A DNA stretch of 64,000 nucleotides, taken from Daedaleopsis sinensis. Its lineage: Eukaryota > Basidiomycota > Agaricomycetes > Polyporales > Polyporaceae. Every line of letters starts with the position of its first letter. Position 1 is the first letter of the stretch. The position numbers and the translations under genes were made by a program. Positions 11,729-22,612 of the stretch are shown here, one piece after another. Location: NCBI GenBank assembly GCA_033807695.1, contig CM066309.1:3224001-3288000 (forward strand), read 5' to 3'. Under the pieces are notes generated by a model. It was not told the origin of the DNA. It worked only from the letters and a program-made list of their open reading frames with translations, and made no database searches.

Positions 11729-13911
11729 ATGCGTCAAAATTGGAAAGCCACGGACTACGAAGTGGACTTTATTCGTGATCAGTACAACTCGCCCCAGGTT
11801 CAGACTCTGCTCGCGACTGAAGGCCCTGATGGGCTCGGAAAGGCCACCGACATTATTTGCCAGGCCCTCCTGGCGCATTTCACCAGTCCTTACCAAGGTG
11901 AAACCCTCGACGAATATCGCAAGCGACGCCGTAACGCCAGTTCGAGGCAGAGAGCGAAGATCTTTCAGTTGCCCCCAGAGACGCAGGCGGAGTGGGACGA
12001 GCGCATGACGAACCAGATGCCTCAAGTGAGTGGCATCTTGAGCGTGCATTCGAAGTACTGACGACTTACTCTAGTACATCTCGGAGCGCATTCGCGGATG
12101 GTATCGCGAGGCCAAGAAACACGGAGGCCCCACTGTCCACATGCCTCCCATTCCGACTCTGCCTGCCCCGAAAAGGCACCGTGCTATCAGCGCCTTCGAC
12201 GTGTTTTCTAGGCGGGCACACCGTGGCGAGGAAGCAAACGAAGCCACATTCGCGGATGGAAGGTTCGACGTTGGAAGCTACCGTCGTGACGCTCACTTGC
12301 GATGGACGGCCATGACCGCAGAGGAGAAAGTGCCGTTCGAGGAGTCGGCCCGGGAAATCAACGGCCGTGGGTCACCCTCCGCGTCCGAAGATGAGGCCAT
12401 CGTAGAGGCCCAGTTGACCGTCCAACCGATGTGGGTTTCCCCTGTGCCCCCTGTGTCATGCGTACACTCACCAGCGACCGCAGGCCCGCCGAACACGTCG
12501 CGGAGTGGCTCACTGAGGTTCTGAACGTGTTGCACACTCGGTGCAACTGGGCAGGCACTATCATGGTCGGCGGCCCCGATGAGGATGGGGAGACGAAGAC
12601 TTTCATGTGAGCGAGACATGTTACATGCTTAATTTTGACTCTCGACGTTGACGGTGGCGGAGCTGTAGTCGTTCGATTGGACAAAATCGTGACGGAACTG
12701 ATTTCCAGACAGCGCTCCAGAATGGTTGCAATATCAGTTATACCGCCCTTGAGAGCATGCTCGCCTACTGGATTGAGCTAGGCAGGAAGGGTACGTGAGG
12801 AGTACCCATGTGATTACGACGCTGATTATTATCTCAGATCCCACGGAGGCCGACAAGGCTTCTGAACAGGCTCGATTATTACAGCTGACGATCCAATTAC
12901 TTGCCAGCAGAAACGCTGTGAACCGTGATGACGAGGACCTCTTGGTCCGTTTGGGGAACGCCATCCAGGATAGTACGTATGTGTCCGTGCCTACGGCTAG
13001 TATCGCCTCTGACCCCAACGCAGTGTTGTCCTCCCGGGTGGACATGCGAAGCTCCCCTGATCCTGCAGATCACATGTTTGAAGCAGCCAACGAGCAGTAC
13101 CTCCGTGAGGTTGCCAATCGCACTCCGTCACCCATCCCGCCTGAGGCCAGTGCGCTCCTAGACTTCTCGCATGGAGAGCGATACACACAAGTCGATGACA
13201 TTGTTCAAAGGGGTTCGTGTGGCCGTGCGGCAGCCATCATCGTGCAAGTTCGCTAACTTACATTTAATAGTCCCGCTGACTATGGCTCTGGCCGCACGCA
13301 TGGACGAGGCATTCGACATAGAAGACAACCCCCCCCCACTCAGTCCTGGCTCTGACGGCGACAACTTCGCGAGTGTGCAGTGGTCTCAGCTGCCGTCGCC
13401 GCGTGGGGGGAACATTGCGCTAGCTACCGAACTGGCCAACGCTCCATGGCGCCGCGCATCTGACACCGGCCCGGTCGTAGCAGTGGGCGAGTTGGGAAGT
13501 ACTGCGACCGCGTCCACCGCGGCGATGGTTGACGAGGTCGCTGGCACAGACGCCTCGACGAGTGCGTCATCTGCTCCGTCGACCACGGCTGACAACTCGA
13601 AGAGAAGCGCCGACACGGACGACGTTGGCGAGGCTGAGGGCGCCCCCAAGAAAAGGCGCCCTCGCGCGCCCAAGTCGGCGGGCGTGCCCATGGCCGACGC
13701 CAACGGGGCTGAGCCGTATTCACGTCCTCATCGCGCGTTGAAACCTACTGCCAAAATGGCGCAGCTACGCGAGTGAGTTTATCTTTCGAATTACTTGTTT
13801 TTTCGCGTGCGCAACTCACTGTTGACCAGGGAAAATGCCAGGAAAGGCAAGAGAGGTAGTTTGATTGCGTCGGGTTCCGGGTCGGCAGGGCCAAGCGGCA
13901 GCGCCCCTTAA
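11729..13911 (+). CDS. Cargo gene 2, HMG-box-like protein, 621 residues
   Basis: Seven exons (11729-12025, 12075-12430, 12475-12606, 12669-12790, 12838-13212, 13271-13772, 13830-13911) join in frame to 621 residues. Around residues 130-185 the sequence reads HRAISAFDVFSRRAHRGE, then RWTAMTAEEKVPFEESAREI. This resembles an HMG box: an xxAFxxFS start, a central Trp, and an EKxxFExxA final helix. The middle part (PAEHVAEWLTEVLNVLHT) is followed by a GTDFQTALQNG stretch, and the C-terminus is low-complexity and basic with PKKRRPRAPK as a possible nuclear localisation signal. This suggests a nuclear DNA-binding factor carried by the transposon. Introns 4 and 6 have less certain borders. It follows gene 1 by about 250 bases on the same strand. 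Confidence 0.7.
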
Positions 13912-14150
13912 GGCGACTAGGGTATATTGCAGGATGTCTAGAATGTTTCGCGCGTGCCATATGATCGATATAATAATCCGTAACTATTAGTGCGCCCCAG
14001 CGCATCACTCACGCGTTCCTTGTTGCCCAAGCTCCCGGTTCAACTAATCCTCGGGCGTCTAGCACACACCTCAGCACTGAACGTGAACGCCTTGGATTCG
14101 CCCCGCCCCGCCCCAACCTTCTCCACACCACCACATCGCCCTCATCATCC
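13912..14150. other. Intergenic spacer between cargo genes 2 and 3
   Basis: About 240 bases hold a short AT-rich stretch (13955-13990, including GATATAATAA) followed by a C-rich run (CGCCCCGCCCCAACC near 14100) that leads into the start codon of the next gene. This is the usual form of a compact fungal promoter. No coding pattern is seen. Confidence 0.35.
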
Positions 14151-15296
14151 ATGCAAGCCCGTGTCGTTTTTTGGCAAGAGGTGAGAGCTCACTGTTCTGT
14201 CCTATCACACGCACCTGATTTCGCCCAAGGATGGCGACTTTCCGCTGTGGCGGACGGTTGCATTCACCCCCGGACTAAGCGTCGCTTTGCGCGAAATCCC
14301 CTGGCTCGTCGAGGTTTGTGGGGATTTCAATCCGACACTCTTGGAGGTCTACTGTGTGGAGCGTGGCATGTGGGGTGTCAAAACTCTCCACCTCGGACGT
14401 TTGAAACGCCTGGAGATCATCCCAACAGTGCTAATCCGATTTGCTGGTGTTGAAGACTGTCCCTTGTTCGAACACGAGCTCGAGAACATTTACCGTGACT
14501 TGGGATGGCCCGCTGCGTCTGTGAACATCCCCGAGGTAGACAACCGTCTCGAGAAGTACTACCGACCTTTGCGAGTGGTTCTTTGGACTGAGGTACGCCG
14601 TTCTGCGAACTCCAGAACAGCAGCTGAAGTTATCACAGGACGGCAAGGACCCGCTCGTGCACATCATCAACTTCGGCTCCGATAACGAGGTCCACCTCGA
14701 CCATTTCTATCAACTCGACAACGATTTGGAGGACCGTGTCAACGTCCACCTCTACTACCCGGACGAACAAGATTGGCACATTCAAACGGTCATGTGCTCC
14801 TTCTACGTCGAACCCGAATACGATACCATCCTGCTCAAATTCACGGAGGTGACCGTGACACTAGGATTTGGGCGTGAGGTGAAGGAGTTTGCGAAGCTGT
14901 TCCAACCACAGGAGGAATTCGGGCAGATGGGGTACCCCACGGACGTACAGGTAAGTATCATCCGTTGCAAACGTACAGCGCTGACAGGAGTGTCAGACCT
15001 GCTCCGAACTTGCCAAGCAACTCTCCAAGGCCCTCGACGTCCACACCACTTCTGCTTTCAACTATCGCTCGGGCGTCGAACCTGCTCACTGGGTGCCCAA
15101 CTTGGAGCCTAGCGACTTAGGTAGCGAGGTCGACAGTCCTGGTTGTGCTGCCACTATGGAGGATGACCAGGCCGGAGTAGGTACTGTAGGGCAGAGGGCG
15201 AACGCGGGAGTGACTGGGGAGAAGCGCGACCGGCCTGACGTCGATTCCGGCGACGAGGATGCGGAGCACCGTGTACGTCGGGCCCGGTACGAGTAG
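14151..15296 (+). CDS. Cargo gene 3, unknown 334-residue protein
   Basis: Four exons (14151-14180, 14230-14592, 14639-14950, 14997-15296) join in frame to 334 residues. The first exon codes for only ten residues (MQARVVFWQE). All three introns are 46-49 bases and all lie between codons. The protein is acidic and rich in aromatic residues, with LREIPWLVEVCGDFNPTLLE and VHLYYPDEQDWHIQTVMCSF, and ends in a charged tail with RPDVDSGDEDAEHRVRRARY. No known domain, signal peptide or membrane segment was recognised. The two long central exons look like one or two compact beta-rich domains; function unknown. Confidence 0.7.
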
Positions 15297-15844
15297 AGGA
15301 GCCTAGTTAGGCACTGCTCGTACTTCAGCCACCGCAACATTTACCCACTGCGATGTATCTCTGCGCGCACAAACAACCGTATCGTTGGCTCAGGCTGAAG
15401 GCCTCGACCTCCCGCGCCAGTTCGCCGTCATTGATCTGAGCCAACGCTCGTAGTAGCCATTCCGCCTGCCTTCACTCCGTCGGCAGTGTTGACCAGCAGA
15501 TCGAGTTCGGGTCTCAACATGGCGACGTCGGTTGGAAGAACGTTTCAGCATGCATCTTGTGCTACTTTTACACTCCGCCGCTAGCTCATAAGATATCTTT
15601 CAGGGCCTTGGGCGGGCATGTATATTTCCAACCGTGCAGATACATATACCATGGTAACTGGGGGGAGGATTTCTAACGCAATATTATCTTTAATATCTAG
15701 ACATATATAGTACCCAAGAGCAGCACCGCAACAGGACAAACCTATATACTACCACCACGTGTTGCACTCAGATTGCTTTTTGCTTCTCTTACCGTCTCTT
15801 CTCAGTTCCAACCACCCTCGTTTACAACCTATCTCTCGACGGTC
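15297..15844. promoter_or_regulatory. Spacer and promoter of cargo gene 4
   Basis: About 550 bases without a coding pattern. The last 200 bases are AT-rich (TATATTTCC at 15619, TTATCTTTAATATCTAGACA near 15690). A TATATA motif at about 15742, roughly 100 bases before the start codon, is the best TATA-box candidate, followed by a pyrimidine-rich stretch (15775-15840). Confidence 0.4.
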
Positions 15845-17596
15845 ATGCCTCTGCACTCGCGCCTCACCTCCACACGCCACATCGTTGTGCCCTTCCGGGA
15901 TGCGCCGACCAGCAAGTACAGTGCCGAACGACGTGCTTTGTGTCACCTCGACGCCGACAAACGTCTCCCTCACTTCCCGGACGTTTGCCCAGCGTGTAAC
16001 CAGCGGGAAACGCGCCTGTGGCTTCAAATCTGTTACGAAGACCATATCGCTGGACTCTGGTCCATGGTGGTGAGTGTACCATGATCCCAACGGGACTGAC
16101 TGCGCCCCTGACCTCACGTTTACAGTGCGACTACAAGAAATGTCGCCATGTGCACATCCCCGAGCAGGTCGGTCCCACGGGGATGCACGCGGCCCAAATC
16201 ACCGCATTGGTTCACGAAGAGGGCGCCGCGGCCGCAACCCAACTGCAGATCCACGAAGACGCCAAGCTCGCACGAACGCTGGAAGCGGCTCAACGCACGA
16301 CGGCCAGAAACTCGAAACGGGCAGGGAAGATTCTGAACGCTGTCTACCGCGAGGAGACCAAGAAGGCCACGGTGAAGGCGCGCGTCCGGAAGCAAGACGC
16401 CGCTGCCCATTCCGCCGCGAAGGTGCTGCGCGCCAAGCTGGTTTCGGGAGACCTCGGTGTGACTCGTCGTCGTGCCCCCAAGGTGTGTACTCGTACAGCA
16501 GACAAGAGCAGCCACTCACGCAAAATACAGAAGAAGACACCTCTCCCCGACGTTGAACGCCAGGGAGCGATGCTCGTTTGGACCAAGGTCGGCACATCTA
16601 CGCGCACAACAATATTGACCACCTGCTAACCATGAGACCTCTGCGCGACAGGACTCGGACCACCCTACCGAGCATGACATCGTCATCCCAAGCGATGGCA
16701 AGTTTGACATCGCGAAACACGCGGCTCTGGTCGGCGTGTACTTCAAGTTCTGGGTGGCTGACGAAGCGTCCTGGGCATGGGACGTGAACTCGCCCGTACA
16801 AGTCCCGCGCGACCACACCACTGTCCTCGTCCGTCTCGATGGAGTGCGCGCCCCGCAAGGTTTCGCCGAGCAACTCCACCTTGTGGAAAATATCCGTGGG
16901 GACACAGAGGCCGCGCGCGCGCGCGCTCTCAAAGCCGCGCAGAGCCACTTGGTCGACGTCAACGCGCGCGAGTGGGACGTTGCCCACGTCTGGGTCACAT
17001 TGTGGTGGAAGGTCTGTGTGCGTCACTGGCTTGCATACGTCGCTCACCTTCGGCTATAGGACTATGTCGAACCCCGCGTCTGGAACATCACTTACAGCCG
17101 CGGCCGCATGATCAACCTGGGCGATCACGACGAGATCATGAAGCTGTGGAAAGCCACCGGACTGTCCGCTCAGGTCGACGTATGGATCAGAGCCCGCGGC
17201 GACTGGAAGACGTACGACATCCGGGACGATATTCCGGTGCCAGCGACACAGTTCGCGATGCTCGTCCGCTTCCCCGTCATCGACGGCCTTGTCAACTTCC
17301 CGGTGGAACTGTACGCCCTCGAGCACCCCCATGCCGCACGCCTCCCCTTCGCCTCCATGCCGCGCGGCAATCGCGCCATGTTGCCTGCGGACAGTGTCTC
17401 GCGCGGCCCCACAGGCTCTTCGTCCAGCTCTGCGACTCTTCTGCCCAAGAACAAGACGAAGAGGAGCAGCAAGTCAGAACGCGGTGCTATCTCTGGAGCT
17501 TTGCGCCACGAAGGCGACTTGTCCGCGGTTGGCGTTGCTGTCGCCACTGCTGTTGGGATACCAGCGGCGATGGACTTCGACCAGTGGATGTTCTAG
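15845..17596 (+). CDS. Cargo gene 4, unknown 511-residue protein
   Basis: Five exons (15845-16069, 16126-16482, 16531-16587, 16652-17011, 17060-17596) give 511 residues. Every intron lies between codons. The N-terminal part has a Cys pair (CPACNQRETRLWLQIC) followed after the first intron by CDYKKCRHVHIP, which could form a small zinc-binding unit. Then comes a long alanine- and lysine-rich helical stretch (coiled coil or basic DNA-binding helix, about residues 100-195). A Trp-rich region follows (VGVYFKFWVADEASWAWDVN; AHVWVTLWWKDYVEPRVWNI), then a serine/lysine-rich tail with KNKTKRSSKSERG. No known enzyme motif was recognised. The third intron uses a weak GTCGGC donor, so the 19-residue third exon is less certain. 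Confidence 0.65.
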
Positions 17597-19053
17597 ACAG
17601 TGAGTATTTCGCATTTGCGCGCCCTCTCTTAGAGTAACCCTGTGTTCCTCGAGACAGCGCGGTAGCGTCACGCCTGGGCGACGTGGATGTCGTTCACAAT
17701 CATACGCCTATGTACGCCCAGATGGCCCGGACGACGCACCTACCCGATAGCCTCTTCGCGCAAAGCCCGCATAATACCATTTGTGTTCGAACGACATTCG
17801 TATCTCGCATGCAGCATTCATTCCTTCAACAACCACTTCATACGAATGCCCGCGCTGAAGCCTTTATATATCTACGATCCTTCGGCCTCTAATGAGTCTC
17901 GTGTATGTAGATATGAATTACAGCCGGGTATTGCACGCACAACACATAGAGCGAGGTCCGTGGTGCCGCATGAAATGCGAGCTATCGACAACTGCGCCGA
18001 CTCGCAACGAAACCTCGTGTGGAAGTCGCGCAACACGCCAGGCTGGACAGTGACAACCGATGGCCAAGATGAGTACCAACGCCCGAATGATATGCGGAAA
18101 GTTTTGCTGACGCAATCGACCAGGATAATCACGGCACATGGGCAGATGAGACATCGCAGCAGTTAGCACTAGTAGGCAGCACGAGTATCGCTACAACTAT
18201 ATGGGAAATCAGAAATGAGTCGTGCGCGTGTCGGGCCTCCAGCGCCTGCGCTTTCGGTGGCGCATCAATGCGAATAGGGCGACGGGGCGAGTCCCGACCC
18301 CGCGCGCGTTGCAGAGCATCACCTACACGACACGTCGCACAGCGCGCTCCCGCACCCATACTAACCTGCTTCTCCATCTTCCACGACCTTCAACGAGCTA
18401 TGGGCTTCGAAATAGCCAGATTTCATAATCAAAGCGCGGACTCGGAGGCAGGCGCTACAGACCAACCTGTCGCGCATGGCTCGCGGAATGGATGGGGTGA
18501 CGCAGAACCAACGGTGCGCGAGGGGCAAATGTCACATGGAAGCCACACTGACCACGTACAACATACATCAGGGCGCATGGGGTAGCGATGACAGACCGCT
18601 CGAGCGTTGGGGAGAGCCGGTTGGAGGAGGGTGGACACCGAGTGCAGGCGTGGAGCAACCTGAGGTGAGTATGTCCACCGAGAGTCCGGGTGATCAACAG
18701 TCGATGGCGCGCCCCTAGGACACGTCGAATACATGGGCGGCGCGGCCTGCTTGGGAACCATCCCTCGATGTGCTAGATGAAATGACCGCGCAGGAGGACC
18801 ACGTTTGGAGGCCGGGAACAGCTAGACTGCTGATTCTTCCGAATGTTGCGCGGCGCGACGCGGACGTCGCGGACATCGAGATTCGAGTAGACCTGCCAGC
18901 TCTGGGCCTCGAATATGGAGGACGGATACGCACCAGAGCGGTGAGAGCCGCCCCTTTGCATGCGCGCACCTTATTAACCCAGAACAGATTCCGTTCCCTG
19001 CTACGTTGGATGCGACCTCCAATTGGAGGCATGGTCCGCCCGGAGACTTGCCT
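17597..19053. other. Intergenic region inside the transposon
   Basis: About 1.45 kb lies between cargo gene 4 and the right terminal gene. Short frames occur, the best being 18770-19057 on the plus strand (with VDLPALGLEYGGRIRTRAVR), which overlaps the next start codon and is more likely 5' leader or an unassigned exon than a separate gene. Nothing else is recognisable. Confidence 0.35.
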
Positions 19054-21936
19054 ATGAGCTCATTGTTCGATGCCGACAGGAACGCGCTGTCGCAACTACT
19101 TGAGAACCTGCGCTACTTCGGTGCCCGTTCGCGAGGGGACGCAACCGAGCAACTTCAGGACGAGTGGCGGAGGTTCACCCTGCTCCTATTAGAGATCTGC
19201 CATGACATCCATGTTAGCGAGCATTCGCGCTTGACCACACTATGGGTCGAAGCTCGAGCGGTCTTACCGGTGAGCAATGTTCTTGGCACCTCAGTGTAAT
19301 GTCGCCCCCACGCTGACTTACCATGTCAGGTAGAAGCGTTTGTCAATGGGGAAATGGCGCAAGCCATGGAAGAACTCGCTCGAACGATGGAACGATGGGC
19401 GAGCGGTCCTCGCAACTGACGAGCGTGGCTGCAGGAGCGACATGGACGCGTCGCGGCGGTACACTTGAAAGGCTGTGGGCACCATGTAACGCGCGAATGG
19501 GAACAATGGTCATCCGGTGTGTGCACGGCTGCGCGGAACAGAACTCACAGTGTCTGAGCATAGGTACGTTCATGAGCATTCGTTGTACAGGGGAGAGCGT
19601 TCAAACCGCCGCCCTGACAGCGCCATGGGTGAAGACTGCTCGACCGCCTGAATTCATCCGTCCTGTTCCAGTTCGAGGCCGGTGTTGGAGACTGGTGGAG
19701 CGAGCTGAGTACTAGCGTGGTCGAAGCACAGGCGGAGAAAGGGTGGATCTAGTAGAGAGGTGAGCATCGACCTGTACTGATACAGATCGCCGGCCAATCG
19801 GGCAAACTGCACGAAGACCTCGCTAACGCCCCTGCCACAGCGCGCGCCCTCCCACTCACACCGGCACTGACAGCGTGACAGTCACGCCCGCCCTCGCCCT
19901 CGCCCTCGCCCTCGCCCTCGCACTCGCCCTCGCCCTCGCACTCGCCCTCGCCCTCGCCCTCGCACCTCGCCCTCGCTTTGACTCGCACTCGTACGCCGCC
20001 CGCCCCTGGACCTCGCTCTGGCGAGGCCCACTCGCACGCCGCATGTCGCGGTGGCTCTGGCTGTCGCACTCGCCTTCACTCGCCCTCGCACTCGTACGCC
20101 GCACTCGCACTCGAACGCCGACCGCGCCGCATTCGCCTTCGAACGTCGCACCTGGCTTTCGCACCTCGCACTCGCACGCACTCGCCCTCGCACTCGCCCT
20201 CGCCCTCGCACGCACTCGCCCTCGCACTCGCCCTCGCCCTCGCACCTGGACCTCGAACCTGACACCGGCCGCGCGCCCTCGACCATCGCACCTCGCCCTC
20301 GGTTTGACTCGCACGCGCACGCCGCACGCGCACTCGCACGCCGCATGTCGCAATGGCCGTCGCCGTCGCACCTCCACCTCGCACCTCACACCGGCCGCGA
20401 GCCCTCGACCATCGCACCTCGCCCGCGCCTTAACTCGCACTCGTACGCCACTCTCGCACTCGTACGCCGCCCGCCCCTCGACCTCGCGGCGAGGCCCACT
20501 CGCACGCCGCATGTCGCGGTCGCTCTGGCTGTCGCGGTCGCACCCACTCGCACCTCGCACTCGCGATGGCCGCACTCGCCTTCACTCGCACTCGTACGCC
20601 ACCCTCGCACTCGTACGCCGCCCTCGCACTCGTACGCCGCCCTCGCACTCGTACGCCGCCCTCGCACTCGTACGCCGACCGCGCCGGATTCGCCATCGAA
20701 CCTCGCACCTGGCTTGCGCACGTCGCACCCGCACCTCGCCTCGCACCTCGACCGCGCACTGGCGAGTGGCACTCGCACGCCGCATGAGTGGGCGACCAGA
20801 TACGACCTGTCCCTCGCGACATTGGACACAGACACACACGCCGCCCTCGCGTTCGGAGACTGGCGAGGGCATGGGCGCGAGCGGACTCGCACCCGCGACA
20901 AAGACCGGCTCTGGGGCCTGCCAGGAACACACAGCGGACGCGTGCGGCACGCGATCGTACTCGCACTGCCACTCGCAGCGTACGACCGTGCCACTGCGCA
21001 CGCCGGAGGACTCGCACTAACCCTCGTAGCCTACGAGCGTGGCGATATCTACGCGAGGTGGTGGTGGCTCGGACGCACAGTGCAGCGTACGAACCACTGC
21101 ACCGAATCGCCCTGACCCTCGCGCGTGTGCAGGATGGGGACACGGAGGCGACCGTACGACGCCGCTACGTGTCGGGCGACCTTTGCAGTACAACACTCGG
21201 GCTAAGGACGATGGACGATGGCTGGTGTGGGCGAGAAACAGGACACAGGCGAGGACATCGGCGCTCTGCGCGCTCGTCGGTGAACCCTATCAGACGGGGC
21301 CGGCAGCGCGCGGCGAGCTCGTTGCTGGAGGCGACTTGCGCACGCCACGACGTCCGGCTAGTCGGCAGGATGGCGATCATCGTGAAAGGCAAGCTATACA
21401 CGGTGAGTATAAGCGCAATCAGGTCGTTACTAGTACTCACTTTTGATTAGGTGTTTGCATCCATCTTCAAGATAGGACCTGGGGCGCGCTGCAGATTGAA
21501 CTGGACTGATTTTGTGGCGGTAATGTGGTATTTCGTCGCATTTTCGCGGCCATTCGGACTTACGATGCACGCAGGCTATGCAGAGTATCGGGTTCGCGTA
21601 CAAGAAGTCGGGCAAGAGCGGCAAGAACGGCAAATCTGGCAGGGGGGGGAGGGGGTCAGCGCGGGTGTTTGTTCCGGGACCAACGATCCCATCGCGCAGA
21701 CCTTTCCACTTCGACGAGGTACGTAAATACAGTATATTGCTACGTTGAGCGTAAGGTAAACAGTATGGATGCAGCCGCATCCAAGCCACAGGCTAACCGA
21801 TGATGTTCAAGAAAAGTACGTTTGTTTCGAACTCACTCGAATGAGGTATAACAACTGACGTATATGGACTACTAGCCTGAGGAGGAAGCTGGTATCAACG
21901 TATCAGTGGGACCAGACAGATTTTGTGCAGGCTTAG
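19054..21936 (+). CDS. Right terminal gene, uncharacterised agaricomycete domain protein
   Basis: The N-terminal exon 19054-19269 (MSSLFDADRNALSQLLENLR onward) and the next exon from 19330 (VEAFVNGEMAQAMEELARTM) have the helical pattern of a large agaricomycete family of unknown function. A further family-like piece, GVGDWWSELSTSVVEAQAEK, lies at 19685-19745. The centre (19.87-20.9 kb) is a hexamer-derived repeat open in several frames. The 3' exons end at 21402, then 21451-21519, 21575-21718, 21775-21815 and 21876-21936. They encode MAIIVKGKLYT, WTDFVAAMQSIGFAYKK, the Gly/Lys loop, GSARVFVPGPTIPSRRPFHF, DEPHPSHRLTDDVQE and RRKLVSTYQWDQTDF, ending in TAG. The introns match those of the left copy. 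The middle exons could not be fixed. The domain's alpha-beta-beta-beta-alpha order loosely recalls HicA-like folds, but this is a guess. Confidence 0.55.
19868..20800 (+). repeat. Hexamer/20-mer tandem repeat array, right arm
   Basis: From 19888 to 19965 the DNA is almost pure CTCGCC/CTCGCA hexamers. Between 20000 and 20800 longer units such as CTCGCACTCGTACGCCGCC recur many times with changes. The clearest run is 20595-20680, where the 19-20-base unit is repeated at least five times. Because the period is often a multiple of three, several frames stay open for hundreds of codons. The array lies where the right terminal gene should have its middle exons, so it may encode an expanded low-complexity linker or sit in an intron. 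Confidence 0.8.
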
Positions 21937-22272
21937 TAGTATTCGGCATATATTGATTGCAATGGTGTAATTGAACATATGACGTCATTTTTTGCATTGA
22001 TCAGCGTTGCGATATACACTACTTATATACTGAACCTTGTACTGTAGTGATTTCGAATGTGTAAGTACATACATATACGAACACGCCGCCCGTCGTCTCG
22101 CCTGCCCGCGCCCATCGTCTCGCCTGCCCGTGCTCCCCCGATTCCTCGCTCACACAGGGGAGGTGACGCATTCACGTCTGTGTGCGCCGATGCTGTACCA
22201 TGCACGTTGCCGCAGCCGTGGTGTACCATGCACGTTGTGGGCGGGCGAGGCGAGCGCCGAGAGAGCGGAGGA
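21937..22272. other. Right subterminal region, no gene seen
   Basis: AT-rich at first (21937-22060, with several TATAT runs), then GC-rich into the inverted repeat. A short direct repeat, GTACCATGCACGTTG, occurs at about 22195 and 22222. No coding pattern is seen. Confidence 0.4.
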
Positions 22273-22612
22273 AGGGCGGGACAGCGGAGAGAGGGACGCG
22301 CAGCGAGGGGCGAGGCCCGGTACAGGAGGGAGAGGAGAAAGACGCTGGGATGCGGCTGATGGGGGAGGACCTCGGCATGCCGGTGCTGGGAGGGCGGGAG
22401 GGGCGGGCGGGCGTTCAACGATGCGTCGGTGGTGACGCACGTGGGGCGGGAGCGGCATGGACGGCGACCGCGGCACGCAGATCGCCCGGACGTCGATGGC
22501 AATGTGGCGGGGGCTCCGGTTGATGCGGAGGTATGGGCGGTGATGGGGAGGGTGCCAAAATGTCCGCGCCGTTTTTAAACCGGGGGCAATCATGCCTTGG
22601 TGTAGACGGCTC
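22273..22612 (-). repeat. Right terminal inverted repeat
   Basis: This is the reverse complement of the left end. The inner border is near 22273, where identity with the left repeat stops, and the outer shared motif CCTTGGTGTAGA ends at 22606. The last six bases before the direct duplication have no match on the left. Confidence 0.85.

Larger units (their letters stand above)
535..22612. mobile_element. Complete KDZ-type DNA transposon, about 22.1 kb, with cargo genes
   Basis: Both ends carry near-identical inverted repeats (about 335 bp, two mismatches seen) bounded by a 10-base direct duplication. Inside lie a KDZ transposase gene (minus strand, 3.2-7.4 kb), four plus-strand multi-exon genes (8.9-17.6 kb) and, next to each end, an outward-pointing copy of the same uncharacterised gene. 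KDZ (Kyakuja-Dileera-Zisupton) elements are large DNA transposons expanded in basidiomycetes and known to carry passenger genes. The high identity of the ends and the intact duplication suggest a young insertion. The transposase looks intact, so the element may be autonomous. Confidence 0.8.

Noticed and set aside
19868..20800. CRISPR-like array
   Set aside because: The units are contiguous and degenerate with no unique spacers of constant length, and the genome is eukaryotic.
19875..21020. A 381-codon frame of Leu-Ala and Ser-His-Ser-Tyr repeats as an independent gene
   Set aside because: The frame is open because the DNA is a hexamer array with a period divisible by three; other frames on both strands are open too. 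It is treated as a repeat within the right terminal gene.
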